DNA of 64,000 bases from Scleroderma bovista (GCA_037178675.1 JAYMGJ010000259.1:62001-126000); one strand, 5' to 3'. Positions 11,100 through 22,599 are shown, counted from the stretch's first letter. The notes: generated by a model not told the origin, from the letters alone. Program-made: numbers and translations.

Positions 11100-11939
11100 A
11101 GAGTGGACAGAGATGCTAGACTGCGCTTCAGCCTAGAGAACTGATCAGATACAAGATATATCTGACAAACAACAATAATGGAGCTTTAGGCCAGCACTGA
11201 GTGACCTACAAGTCCAAAGACAGAGAGGGAGCTTATAGACAGAGAGGGAGTGTGAATGTGGTTGCTTTATTGAGGGGGAAGCTGACACTTCCTTGCAGCC
11301 TTTGGCTGCTGGTTTATATACAGGAGGGGCTGTGGCCCTGTAAGCACAAATGACTAAGTGCTTGGTAAGAAATTGGTAAGCGATCAGTAAGCAGTGTAAT
11401 CAGGCTGAGTCATCGATGGGGAAAGCCTAAACAAGCTGCTGAGCCAAGGGAATGAGCAAAAACATAGGTAAAAAGGGGTGCATAACCAAGAATATGGAAA
11501 AATCATTGCATGGGGCCCAAAAGAGAGGGGGGGGAAGCAGGGGATGAGTAGATCGAAGCTAAATGAGCATATGCGATGACATAATGCATATGAATCATAG
11601 GGGCATGAGTCATGAATTGATAAGCAGCATGATAAGCATGATTTGAAGGATGATTGGTAAGTGATTGGTAAGGGGAGTAATGGGGATTAGTAATGCCAAG
11701 AGGGGATGAATAATGCGCAGCAGAGTGAGTCAGAGTGAGCCAGAGTGACTCTGTGTGACTCAGACAGAAGGGAAGCACAACCTGTGATTCATTGAACTTT
11801 AGATCTGGAGATGAGCTTCTGAAGCAGTGCCACTGATGGGAGTGGCTGGGGGATAATAAGAGAATTGATCCGACCAAAAGAGCAGTGTCAGGGGGCCTGG
11901 AATGACAAGTAGAGTCACAGCTGGTCACAGAGTGTCACA
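11100..11939 (-). mobile_element. Possible LTR or other retroelement promoter region
   Basis: On the minus strand the stretch starts TGTGACACTC at 11939 and holds a good TATA box (TATATAAACC near 11325) followed by AATAAA near 11270, an arrangement like the U3-R part of an LTR. No matching second copy or target duplication was found, and the left boundary is arbitrary. It could equally be a promoter from another element. Confidence 0.3.
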
Positions 11940-12145
11940 AATCCCTTGGGTTGAGCTTCTGTAGAAGTGCAGTCTTCCCTTGAGCAAAAACGCGAAAGCT
12001 GTAGGGTTGGTGCTCCCAAGGTATTAGTAGGTAGATATGGTGGTTAGTAGATGGTACTCACCCTCAAGTGCAGTCTTCCCTTGAGCAGTAAGGGGAAGGT
12101 TCTGTACTCTATAAGGGCTCCTAAGAAGGGTTCTAGAGCACTGTT

Positions 12146-12643
12146 TCATTCGTGTTTGTTGCGGGATAGCAGCGAAGTGAAACGTGAGTAGCAGATTCGA
12201 CATGTCCAGGGAAGCGAGATGAATGATGGAGGGAGATGGATGTGACAGGACTCTGGGATGAAAGGACCATATGCAGAGGACTCAGGAGACACAGAGACAA
12301 CCAGGTATGAATTTTCAAGTCTAACAATAGACTTGAGACGACCAAAGTATGTGCGCGACGCAGGACTGACGAGGAGAACGCGCTGACCGAGAACAAGAGG
12401 GATTGAGGGAGCAGGCTGGGAAGATATGTACCAGGCAGTACACAGGAGCTCAGGGAGAGGCTGTCCCAAGAGCAGAATGTAGTTGAGGTCTGCTGCAATA
12501 GCGGAGAAACGTTCCAGAGAAAATGCGGACTCCATAGTGACTGATGAAGTGGGTGTCTGGATTGCGGGTGGAATATCTCTGTGGGAAATAAACGGATTTA
12601 CATTGGAACTTGACGGGCAGATAGAGCACGGTCTAGGCTCCAT
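12146..12643 (-). CDS. Uncharacterised 165-codon open frame beside the LTR-like sequence
   Basis: A minus-strand frame opens at 12643 with a CSIC motif, runs through a hydrophobic middle and ends near a CRICYSRF segment. It lies just upstream, in its own direction, of the LTR-like block at 11100-11939, as a retroelement internal region would. I recognise no gag, protease or polymerase motif. It may be non-coding. Confidence 0.25.
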   Translation of the reverse strand: MEPRPCSICPSSSNVNPFISHRDIPPAIQTPTSSVTMESAFSLERFSAIAADLNYILLLGQPLPELLCTAWYISSQPAPSIPLVLGQRVLLVSPASRTYFGRLKSIVRLENSYLVVSVSPESSAYGPFIPESCHIHLPPSFISLPWTCRICYSRFTSLLSRNKHE

Positions 12644-13354
12644 GATGGTATAGTCACGTGCCTGATAGCTTCAAAAACGGTGGAGCTATTCAAAATATCG
12701 GAATGCCGGCACTGGGCGCCTAAATTTGACATTTGGGCGCTAAAAATGATTCTTCTCTTTTCTCCTTCGTTTCTCAATCATTTCTTCTGCTTCTTTGGTT
12801 GTTCTGGTATGGGAGTTGGACTGCATTTGCTTGCATTCCTTTCTCATACTGAAATGGTCATTACTCCTTGGATTCTTCTGCTTCTTGGCGGTTCTTGTGC
12901 GAGGGATGACTGCCAGATGATGGCATTCATCTCTTGCTCCAGGATAGTCATTCTTGTGCGATAGATGGCTACGACGAGGATTGTATTCATTCTTTGCATA
13001 AGGATAGTCTTGACTTTGCATGATATGGATAGCGAGGGCTGTCTGTATCCCTCAAGTCGGGACAATCTTTCAACAGATCTTGGGTGTGCATTCTTCACAT
13101 TAGTTTCATCGGCTAACTTTCTCCATGTCCACAGTACCAAACACGTTTGGTGCGTGACAGCGCCATTGGTGCGATTTGTGCATGTAGTGCATGAGGGGCA
13201 ATAAATAGCGGTAAATAGCGATCAATGGCAGTATATAGTGATAAATTGCATTATCGATTTTTCCTGATGCAGTGACACAGAGGAGACTGAATCAGAGGAT
13301 GACCTACCTGTGATCATTCCCTGTCCCTCCCCAATCACTCCAATCACCCTGATC

Positions 13355-14186
13355 ATGTCATTCCTGAGCGATGACGATGACCCTGATTCAAGTAAAGATT
13401 CCATTGCGCTAGAAGATGCTCGGTACTGCCTATAGAAAGGTGGTGGTCTGCACAGGGAAGGTCTAGCCCTGAAAGAAGGGAGAAGGAGAGCTGTAGGTAA
13501 CCTCAGTATGCTGGCAAGCTACTGATATATTAGTATATACCTGTAGGTAACTACAAGGTATTAGTAGGTGTATGTGGTGGTTAGTAGATGGTACTCACCC
13601 TCAGTATGCTGGCAAGCTACTGAGGGACTATGGTAATAGACTCTACTGTATGTGCGATGTATGCTTATGTAAGTAGGTAAATATACCACAACAATCTGTT
13701 TATAACTCCAACACTGCCATCTGTTGGGTGCAATCAGCGCACTCTGTGATGAGGTACTGAAGGTGCGCGTACTCCAGCGTATACCAGTCCCCATGATGCG
13801 AGCATCGCAGTTGCCACTCCTCGAGCATTTTGCCGACTTCTGGCCCCATCTGTTCTGCAAGAAGTTGCGCATTGATCCTGAGGTGTTTGACTGCATCCTG
13901 GATCAGATTAGTGGCCATCCAATTTTTCTTTCATGCGGAAACCAACCTCAATTACCTGTGGCAATCCAACTCACAATCTTTCTAAACCGTGCTGGCCACT
14001 ATGGCAATGCCATATCTCCCAAAGATGTGGCCCAGTGGGCCGGAGTCAGCATGGGTTCTGTAGTAAACTGTACTCACCGTGTAATGGTCGCCGTGCTAGA
14101 CCAGCATGATTTGTTTCTTGCCATTCCTGATGTGAACTCTGAGGAAGTGGAGATGGCATGACAGTGGGTAGAGGATTGTAGCTGCC
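13355..14186 (+). pseudogene. PIF/Harbinger transposase, N-terminal exon (interrupted)
   Basis: With the 283-bp insertion at 13431-13713 and one CTGCC removed, the frame from ATG 13355 runs straight through: an acidic opening SDDDDP, then LEDARYCHLLG, a helical domain, and the helix-turn-helix block AQWAGVSMGSVVN typical of Harbinger transposases. An in-frame TGA at 14159-14161 stands where family members have Arg (EEVEMA then QWVEDCSCP), consistent with a CGA to TGA change. The catalytic part continues at 21812-22599, beyond a 7.6-kb insertion. The gene is therefore broken three ways in this copy. Partner gene: the Myb-like protein at 22802-24456. Confidence 0.85.
13431..13713 (-). mobile_element. 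Short insertion (283 bp) in the Harbinger transposase, target duplication CTGCC
   Basis: The insertion is flanked by CTGCC at 13426-13430 and 13714-13718, and excising it restores the transposase reading frame (A-R-Y-C-H-L-L). On the minus strand it starts TGTTGGAGTTATAAAC. About 150 bp next to that end are shared with a second element at 56149-56474, and about 55 bp with sequence near 12025-12075. The other ends differ between copies, so it is not a typical solo LTR. It holds a CCTCAGTA...TACTGAGG stem. Class unknown: a truncated LTR, TRIM or SINE-like element are options. Confidence 0.8.
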
Positions 14187-14204
14187 CACATCAGCAAATC
14201 ACTT

Positions 14205-16400
14205 TGTTCTGGACAGTTCTGGACAGTGCCACACAGAGCCACAGAGCCCCCAGCTTAGTCCATACTGGACAGCTCTGTCCAGATAGACATAGACTGTGGA
14301 CTTCTGTGGAAGTCTGTACAGCTCTCCCCAGTTCTCCCCAGATGTACAGAATCATTAGCAAAACTAGTACACACTTACCCTTAGTACTCCTTTGCAACAC
14401 ATCAGCAAGGTGACAATTTCTCTGACAGCACTTAGGTCCCTTAACAGTCTGAAATGGTCTGACATGACTTAACAGTCTGGGAGCATCTGACATCAGACTG
14501 GGAGTTCTGGAATCAGACATTTAAGACCAGTCAGACCAGTCAGACCCCCCAGAGAGTAAGTCAGTCAGTCATTTAAGACCACCCCAGACCAATCAGATCA
14601 GTCAGACCCCCCAGACAGTAAGTCAGCCAGACATGTAAGACCACCCAGACCACCCAGAGCCATCAGACCCCTCAGATAGTAAGTCAGTCAGACACTTAAG
14701 ACCACCCAGACTAGTCAGACACTTAAGACCACCCAGAGCAGTCAGAGCAGTCAGACCCCTCAGACAGTAAGTCAGTCAGACATTTAAGACCTGTCAGATC
14801 AGTCAGAGCAGTCAGACCCACAAGACAGACAGACAGTCAGTCAGTCAGACCAGTCAGACCAGTCAGACCCCTCAGACAGTAAGTCAGTCAAACACTTAAG
14901 ACCATCCAGAGCAGACAGAGCAGTCAGACCCCCCAGACAGTAAGTCAGTCAGTCATTTAAGACCCTGCCAAACATGTCAGACCAGTCAGACTGATCAGAC
15001 CCACCAGACAGTCAGACCATTCAGATACTCCAGACCAGTCAGAGTGGTCAGAGTGGTCAGAGTGGTCAGACCCCCAGACAGTTAGGTCAGTCAGACACTT
15101 CAGGCCACTCCAGACCAGTCAGATTCCCCAGACAGTCAGGCCAGTCAGACACTTCAGACTGTGTCAGATCAGTCAGAGTGGTCAGAGTGGTCAGACCCAC
15201 TAGACAGCCAGGCCAGTCAGATAGTTCAGACCAATCCAGAGCAGTCAGAGCAGTCAGAGTGATCAGACCCCCCCAGACAGTCAGGCTAGTCAGACACTTC
15301 AGACCACCCCAGACCAGTCAGACCAGTCAGACTGGTTAGACCCCCCAGGGTGTCAGACTATCAGACACCCCAGACCACTTCAGACCGGTCAGATTGGTCA
15401 GATTGGTCAGATCTGCCAGACAGTCCAACCAGTCAGATATTTCAGGCCACTCCAGACCAGTCAGAACAGTCAGAGTGGTCAGACCCTTCAGGTAGTCAGG
15501 CCAGTCAGACACTTCAGGCCACTCCAGACCAGTCAGACCAGTCAGATCAGTCAGACCCCCCAGACAGCCAGGCCAGTCAGATGCTTCAGACTGCTTCAGA
15601 GCAGTCAGAGCAGTCAGACCCACCAGGTAGTTAGGTCAGTCAGATACTTCAGGCCATTTCAGAGGTGTCAGAGTTGTCAGAGTTGTCAGACCCCCTAGGC
15701 AGTCAGACCAGTCAGACACTTCAGACTGCTCCAGATCAGTCAGAGCAATCAGAGCAGTCAGTCCCCACTGACACTCAGAGCAGTCAGACACTTCAGACTT
15801 CTCCAGATCAGTCAGAGTGGTCAGTGGTCAGACCCACCAGGTAGTCAGGCCAGTCAGACAGTCCAGACTAGTCAAAGTGGTTTAGACCAATCAGACCAGT
15901 CAAACATTTAAGACCCTGCCAGACATGTCAGACCAGTCAGACTGATCAGAACCCCCAGACAGTCAGACCAGTCAGACACTTCAGATCATTCCAGACCAGC
16001 CAACCAGTCAGACTGATCAGACCCCCTAGGGTGTCAGACTGCCAGATAGTCCAGACCAGTCAGAGCAGTCAGAGTGGTCAGACCCCCTCAGACTGTCAGA
16101 CTGCCAGACTGGCCAGACAGATCAGACACAGACAGTCAGACCAGTCAGACACTTCAGATCATTCCAGATGGGTCAGAGCAGTCAGACTCTCCAGCTAGTA
16201 AGGTTGTCAGATAGATAAGACCATTCAGAGTAACCAGCACAATCAGGCCCTGCAGATAATAAGTCACTCAGAAAGTTTAGACCACCCAGACCATCAGACT
16301 GTCAGACAGTCCATATGAGTCATAGCAGCCAGATACCCCAACCAGTAAGTTAGTCAGACAGTCAAGACCATTCAGACCATTCAGACCATTCAGAAAATGT
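14205..16400 (+). repeat. Degenerate CAGTCAGACC minisatellite array
   Basis: Roughly 2.2 kb consist of variants of a 10-base core (CAGTCAGACC) mixed with CCCCAGACAGTAAGTCAGTC and ACATTTAAGACC-type spacers that form a loose higher-order unit. Open frames across it are by-products of the repeat. The same core appears in reverse orientation at 18715-19415. Confidence 0.92.
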
Positions 16401-17223
16401 GATTAACAGACAAAACCTAATAGTCAATCATTGTTGTTACATATGTCTCAAGAACAAGCAATAGTGTAACAATATATTCATGTAACTAATCTATAATTGT
16501 TAGGGGTCCCTATTGTCATTTAGGCATGGGTCATCATTGCCTAGGGGACAGGTTGCCACCATGGTTGTCAACAGTGATGCTGGCAGTCAAATCACCTTGT
16601 TTACAAGGTCACTGCATGTGGAAATTGTAGATGCTTTTTTCAACATCCATGCAATTGCCTGTAGTAACAAAACTCTGCTGTGGAAAAAGCCATAGTTTGG
16701 AGGCCACTTCACAAGTGTACCAGCTCTCTATAGTTAAGAAGGTGAATGGCACAGTCATTCAGATTGGCTTGTGCCAAGGGGATTAGTTTAGAGATATATG
16801 GGCATGCACATAAACAAGGTGCCTGCCATCGGTGATGGCTTTGTTCTGGTTAAAGGTGTATGGGTGTTAGGTCCTAGCAGAGTTTGAAACCTAACCTAGT
16901 GGTCCTCCTCTACTATGAATTATTTTATTTTATTTAATATTTGGCTGACCCATACACCTTTAGCTAGAGTGCCCAGATTAATCTCTTCCTATCCTCTGCA
17001 TTTGAAATTAGGGCTATACAAATGCAGAGGATAGGAACAGATTAATATCCATTCACCCCTGCCTGTGGACAACACAAATTTGACCACATGCTCACACTGG
17101 GTCAATCCAGTGTCAGTAGTATAGTAGCAATAACACATCAATACCAAAAAAAGAGCCATTAAAACAAAACAATTTTTATTGTATCAAGGTATGACATGGA
17201 CTAAATACTATATTAAATAAATT
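16401..17223. other. Unique AT-rich spacer inside the palindromic nest
   Basis: No satellite pattern and no convincing coding frame. The only clear structure is the hairpin at 16977-17046. Confidence 0.5.
16977..17046. repeat. 28-bp near-perfect hairpin
   Basis: Arms 16977-17004 and 17019-17046 are inverted copies (ATTAATCT.TTCCTATCC... and complement), matching at 27 of 28 positions with a 14-base loop. It would fold into a strong stem in DNA or RNA. It may be the remnant of a small palindromic element. Confidence 0.85.
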
Positions 17224-18600
17224 GCGCCGCCGCCGCCATCGTGTGATCATCGACGCGGGGTGGTGGGTGGTAGTGGGTCGGTGTCATCGCCGTCGTCGCG
17301 TTGGTGGGCCAGTGTGGTGGTGATCAGTGTTTCGCGTTGTCGACGCAGTTGGGTGGTGGACACGTCATTGGCCGTTGTCGTCGCGTTGGTGGTCGACGAC
17401 GCCGGTGGCGGTAGTGGAGGCTGTCGTGGTCGTCGGTGTTGGTGACCATGTCGACGACGTTGAGGGTGGGGTGGGGTCGTCGTCGTCGTCGCAAATGGTG
17501 GTGGGGTCGTCGTCGTCATCACGTTGGTGGTGGCCGTTGTCGTTGTCGACGCTGGTGGTGGAGTGGGTGGTGGGTGTCGTCGTCTCGCACTCGCCGTCAC
17601 CGTCCTCGTCCTTGTCACATCAACCTCGTCGTCCTTGTCCTCATCGGGTCATCCTCGCCGTCCTCGTCGTGTCGTCCTCGTCGTCATCCACGCGGGTGTT
17701 GGTGATGGTGGGGTTGGGCGATTTGCTGGTGGTGGTGGTGTCGTCAACGGCTACGACGCTGGGGCTGGGGTGGTCACCGTTGTCGACGACGACACTGGTC
17801 GTCGTCATCGCTGCGGGTGCTGCGGGTGGTCGTTGTCAGTAGTGGTTGGTGGATGCGAAGAACTTACCTTTGTGCAGAGCACGGGACTTAGAAAAAAAAA
17901 TGGAGTTGTTGTGATTACAAATCACGTCACAACAAATGCAAACTTTCTCTACATAAGTCCTGCGTCACCACTCTGCCTCCCATTCAACCATGACGACGAC
18001 GACACGTCGACCACCACCACCCACAACCACGACCACCACCCACAACGACAAACGACTCGCTATCAGGTACGTACCATCGCATGCAGCGCCCACCACTAAC
18101 ACGCGACCATGACAGCCCCAGCATCGTCTCTAATGGACGACCGTGGACGACAACGACGCCCTCCCCTACGTCTTCTCTAGCGGACGACCATGGATGACGA
18201 CGACGCCCTCCCCTACGTCGTCTCTAGCGGGCGACCGTGGACAACGACGACGCCCACCCCTACGTCGTCTCTAACGGACGACAGACCATAACCACCCATC
18301 CCAGCGTCGTCTCTGACGGACGACGGACGACGCTCAATGTTGCAGGCAACCACCTGGACGACGACGATGACCCTACCACCACCAGCAACGACAACCACGA
18401 TGTCGACACCCCCCGCGTCCGCCATCCCCAGCACTTTGCCCGAAGACGACGACGACATTCTCCCAGCCCCAGCGTCGTCTGGCGACCGCGACGACGCGTA
18501 CCCGTGTCCCCCAGCCCCAGCATTGTCGACACAGCCATCACCCACACCCACATCGGCGTCGATGACGCGACTATTACGCTACCAGAATCTATGATGCCCC
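17224..18600. repeat. GC-rich GTC/GTG then GAC/CAC trinucleotide block
   Basis: The left half (17224-17850) is rich in GTCGTC and GTGGTG on the + strand, the right half (17990-18600) in the complements ACGACG and CACCAC, separated by about 140 bp that include a poly-A run and GTAAGT-like sites. The halves thus form a loose inverted repeat. GC content is far above the AT-rich flanks. Long open frames on both strands arise from the repeat. Similar blocks are at 48100-49200, 51400-53450 and 53870-54800. Confidence 0.85.
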
Positions 18601-18714
18601 CCCTCCATTCGTATATAATATATATTTATTGTATTTTTTCAGAATTAATATAAATTTATTAACATGAATATTAAACAAATTAAGTGATAAAAGAATACAG
18701 ATGGATAGAGCTAA

Positions 18715-19415
18715 TGGCCTGGCCAGTCTGACTTATCTGACTGGTCTTACTGGTCCAATTAGTGTTATTGGTCTGGCTAGTCTTACTAGTCTAATTGGTC
18801 TAACTGGTCTGAGTCTCTGAATTGTCTGGCCACTCTGGCCAGTCTTACTGATGTGACTTGTCTGGGTGGCCTGACTGGTCTTGTTGGTCTGGATTGTCTT
18901 AAATGTCTGACCAACTTACTGTCTGACAGGTCTGACAGTCTGGGTGATCTGATTAGGCTGGGTGGTCTGGATGGTCTGGATGGTCTGGATGGTCTTCACT
19001 GGCTGACTGTCTGACTGGCTGGCTGGTCTGGCTGGTCTGACATGTCTGAATGGTCTTCACTGGCTGACTGACTTATGATCTGAGTGGTCTGACAGGTCTG
19101 ACAGGTCTGGATGGTCTTAACTGTCTGACTGACTTACTGCCTGAGTGGTCTGACAGGTCTGACCGGTCTGGATTGTCTTAACTCTCTGACTGACTTACTG
19201 TCTGGGTGGTCTGACTGGTCTGGAGTGGTCTGGACTGTCTGACTGGCTGGCTGGCTGGCTGGTCTGGCTGGTCTGGCTGGTCTGACTGGTCTGGTGGTCT
19301 GGCCATCTGGTTTCAGACACCCTGGTCTGATGGTCTGGAATGGCTTGACTGACTTATCTGACTTATCCATCTTAACTGTCTGATTCCAGACAATCCAGAC
19401 GCTGTAAGAGAGTTA
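18715..19415 (-). repeat. GGTCTGACTG minisatellite, reverse orientation of the 14.2-16.4 kb array
   Basis: The array repeats variants of GGTCTGACTG, the complement of the core at 14205-16400. Just outside it, 19421-19439 is the exact complement of 14400-14418 (CATCAGCAAGGTGACAATT), so the two arrays are the arms of one long inverted repeat of about 5 kb. Confidence 0.9.
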
Positions 19416-19734
19416 AGACCAATTGTCACCTTGCTGATGCACCAATACTAGGCTTTGTCCAAAAGCCAATTCAAAGCTCTCATAGTAGTAATAACACTCA
19501 TTCAGACTCTTATGGCACTCATAGTAATAGTTTGTATAGCACCAAATATATTATCAATTACTAACTACATACATGGTGTGTTGACTACTAGTACCAAAAA
19601 CACTGCTCCAATGAAGCAATACTAAGGTTGAGTTAGTGACAAGCTAGATCAAGCTAGCAAAAAGAACTTACAGGGTGGTTGTCAATTTCCGGCAGGCTAA
19701 TAGCCTCTAATCATGCTTGACCATAGTCAAATAA

Positions 19735-20010
19735 CCTATTAGTACAATTGTTAGACAAGTTAATATGTAATGGTAGTGGGAAACTTACCATTAGCTCCGG
19801 CACTAGCATTTGTTGTGTAGTCAAATAACCTATTTGTACTATTGTTAGACAAGTTAATATGGTAGTAGTGCCAGGAAACTTACCATTAGCTCTGGCACTA
19901 ACATTTGTTGTGTAGTCAAATAGCCTAATAGTACCATTGTTAGACAAGTTAAAATGTAGTGGTAGTAGGAAACTTACCATTAGCTCCGGCACTAACATTT
20001 GTTGTGTTGA
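19735..20010. repeat. Three copies of a 95-bp tandem repeat
   Basis: A unit containing TTACCATTAGCTC, AGTCAAATAACC and ATTGTTAGACAAGTTAATATG is repeated at about 19785, 19880 and 19975. Copies differ by few changes. Confidence 0.85.
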
Positions 20011-20164
20011 GCCCACTCCTACATAGTAGGAAAAGGCATTTGTTTGGTCTGGTTTGCCATGTTGCACAAGAGGTGTGACAAACTGTGTTCACAATATCGC
20101 GTTTTTCACATTTTTGGGCACTTAGTCAAATTTCAGACCCATGACAACTACCAACTGGGACTAC

Positions 20165-21672
20165 ACTTTTGCTACACAACAATTGTACTACACATTTTTG
20201 GTAATCAACACTACACTACAAACACTACACAACACATCCTAATTGATACTACGCATTTTTGGTAATCAACACTACACTACAAACACTACACAACACATCC
20301 TAATTGATACTACACATTTTTGGTAATCAACACTACAACACAAACACAACACAACTACTCCGCATTTTTGGTAATTAACACTACAACACCAGCACAACAC
20401 AACTACTACACATTTTTGGTAATTAACATTACAACACAAACACAACACAATTACTCCGCATTTTTGGTAATTAACACTAAACCACAAACACAACACAACA
20501 CAACACTTCCTAATTGATACTACACATTTTTGGTAATCAACACTACAACACAAACACAACACTTCCTAATCGACACTACACTTTTTACTACACTTTGACT
20601 ACACTTTTGGTACACTTTTACTACGCTTTTTTGGTACATTTTTATTACACTTGTTACTACACTGTTTACTATACTTTTTACTACACTTTTACTACGCTTT
20701 TTTGGTACACTTTTATTACACTTTTTACTACACTTTGACTACACTTTTGGTACAATTTTGACTACACTCTATTATGCTTTTTGGTACACTTTTATAACAC
20801 TTTGACTACACTTTTGGTGCACTTTGACTACACTTTTACTACGCTTTTTTGGTACACTTTTATTACACCTTTTACTACACTTTGACTACACTTTGACTAC
20901 ACTTTTTTGGTACACTTTTATTACACTTTGACTACACTTTTACTACGCTTTTTTGGTACACTTTTATTACACCTTTTACTACACTTTGACTACACTTTTT
21001 TGGTACACTTTTTACTACACTTTATTACGCTTTTTTGGTACACTTTTATGACACTTTGACTACACTTTTGGTACACTTTTACTACACTTTTTTTGGTACA
21101 CTTTTATTACACCTTTTACTACACTTTTACTACACTTTTGGTACACTTTTCACTACACTTTTATTACACTTTTACTACACTCTTTTGGAACACTTTTATT
21201 ACACTTTTTTGGTACTTTATTACACTTTTTACTACACTTTGACTACACTTAAAAGTGTAGTAAAAAGCATACCTCAAAGATGTAGTGAAAAGTGTACCAA
21301 AAGTGTAGTCAAAGTGTAACAAAAGTGTACCAAAAAAGCGGAGTAAAAGTGTAGTCAAAAGTGTACCAAAAGTGTAGCCAAAGTGTCATAAAAAGTGTAG
21401 TAAAAAGTGTAATAAAAGTGTACCAAAAAGTGTAGTGTCAATTAGGAAGTGTTGTGTTGTGTTTGTGTTGTAGTGTTGATTACCAAAAATGTGTAGTATC
21501 AATTAGGAAGTGTTGTGTTGTGTTTGTGGTGTAGTGTTAATTACCAAAAATGCGGAGTAATTGTGTTGTGTTTGTGTTGTAATGTTAATTACCAAAAATG
21601 TGTAGTATCAATTAGGATGTGCTGTGTTATGTTTGTGTTGTAGTTGACTACCAAAATGTGTAGTACCAATTG
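20165..21672. repeat. Long palindromic element of short tandem repeats
   Basis: Left arm motifs (ACAATTGTACTACACATTTTTGG, shown in part) recur as complements at the right end near 21650-21672. Between them the left half is built from TTTACTACACTTTTGGTACAC units and the right half, from about 21248, from their complements. Terminal parts carry GGTAATCAACACTACA repeats. The symmetry centre is near 21245. No coding sequence is credible. Related CTACACTTTTACTACACTTT sequence occurs at 55700-55830. Confidence 0.88.
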
Positions 21673-21811
21673 TTTTGTAGTGCTGTGAGAGTAACTTGCT
21701 GGAGAACTGGGGCTTTCTGGGGCTTCTGGGATGCTGTAGTCTACTGTGGGAACATTACAAACTCTGTGGAAATCTGTCATACTCTGGCACATTTTTGTGG
21801 ATTTGCTGATG

Positions 21812-22599
21812 CAGGCTGGAGAAACAGAGTATTTGTCACGGATGGGTCAACCATAAACCTGTTCGAGAAACCGGGTATCTATGGTGAAACATTTTATGAC
21901 AGAAAGTCACGCTACTCACTTAATTGCCAGGTGTGTAGATGTGCCACACTACAAAGAGCCCACTGACTAAACTTCATTCAGCTTGTTGTCATGCCACACA
22001 ATCTCCGTATCGTTGACTATGGATTTGGACACCCAGGGAGCATTCATGATGCCTATGCATTCCAGGGTATGCAGATGGCAAAGAATCCTGATCAAGCGAT
22101 CCTGGAAGATCATTGGATCTGGGTGGACAGCACGTATCCAACGCAGACTTGGTGCGTTGTACCATTTAAGGCCACTGGTGGGGGGTTGTCGAGAACTAGA
22201 AATTTATACAACAAATATCTGTCAAAAGTAAGTAGCATTATAATTTCAGATAGGCAAGAACTCATCATGTAGGTTCGGGTCTGTGTTGAGCATGCATTTG
22301 CCACTTTGAAGGGTTGCTTTCAATCACTCCAAGAACTTCGACTGCAAGTTAGAATGAAAAAAGACATTCGGATTGCGGTACACTGGGTACAGTGTTGTAT
22401 CATCCTTCACAACATGATTGTTTCGTTTGAAAGGGTGTTAGGAATTGAGTTGTCGGTTGCATGGGCAAGAAGGGAAGGCTGGGAGGCAAACCACCGCACC
22501 CAGCCAGTAGTGGTTGATGACCCTGCTGGAACGCCAGGACAGCGGTTCCGTACAGAGTTGATGACAAGGTTGTTTCAACATCTTGGTTTACTAGCTTGA
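21812..22599 (+). pseudogene. PIF/Harbinger transposase, DDE catalytic part
   Basis: From WRNRVFVTDGS on, this is the DDE_Tnp_4 nuclease domain that cuts and joins Harbinger ends. The first Asp is in VTDGS, followed by the FYDRKSRYSLNCQ block. After an intron (about 21931-21979) come GHPGSIHDAYAF and the second Asp in WVDSTYP, then after a second intron (about 22227-22271) the Glu in CVEHAFATLKG, and the LHNM helix. All three catalytic residues are intact. Two introns use GT-AG and keep frame. The N-terminal half lies 7.6 kb upstream (13355-14186), so this copy cannot make a whole protein unless the insertion were spliced out. Confidence 0.9.

Larger units (their letters stand above)
14189..21811. 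mobile_element. Composite 7.6-kb palindromic satellite insertion splitting the Harbinger transposase
   Basis: The block starts CATCAGCAAATC at 14189 and ends with the exact complement GATTTGCTGATG at 21800-21811; similarity continues a few bases outward (GCCYR). Transposase coding sequence stops on its left side and resumes directly on its right side. Inside are a CAGTCAGACC satellite in one orientation (14205-16400) and the reverse (18715-19415), a GC-rich trinucleotide block (17224-18600), a 95-bp tandem repeat (19735-20010) and a second long palindrome (20165-21672). It carries no transposase of its own. It looks like stacked non-autonomous elements instead of one insertion event. Confidence 0.65.

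Noticed and set aside
12740..13200. Overlapping frames on both strands possibly coding for a gag-like basic protein
   Set aside because: No zinc knuckle or other retroelement motif could be identified; codon pattern unconvincing.
17247..18653. Several long open frames of Pro/Thr/His/Arg, Val/Gly or Asp/His composition
   Set aside because: They arise from GTC/GAC and GTG/CAC trinucleotide runs on both strands and in several frames; no start context, splice sites or conserved motif.
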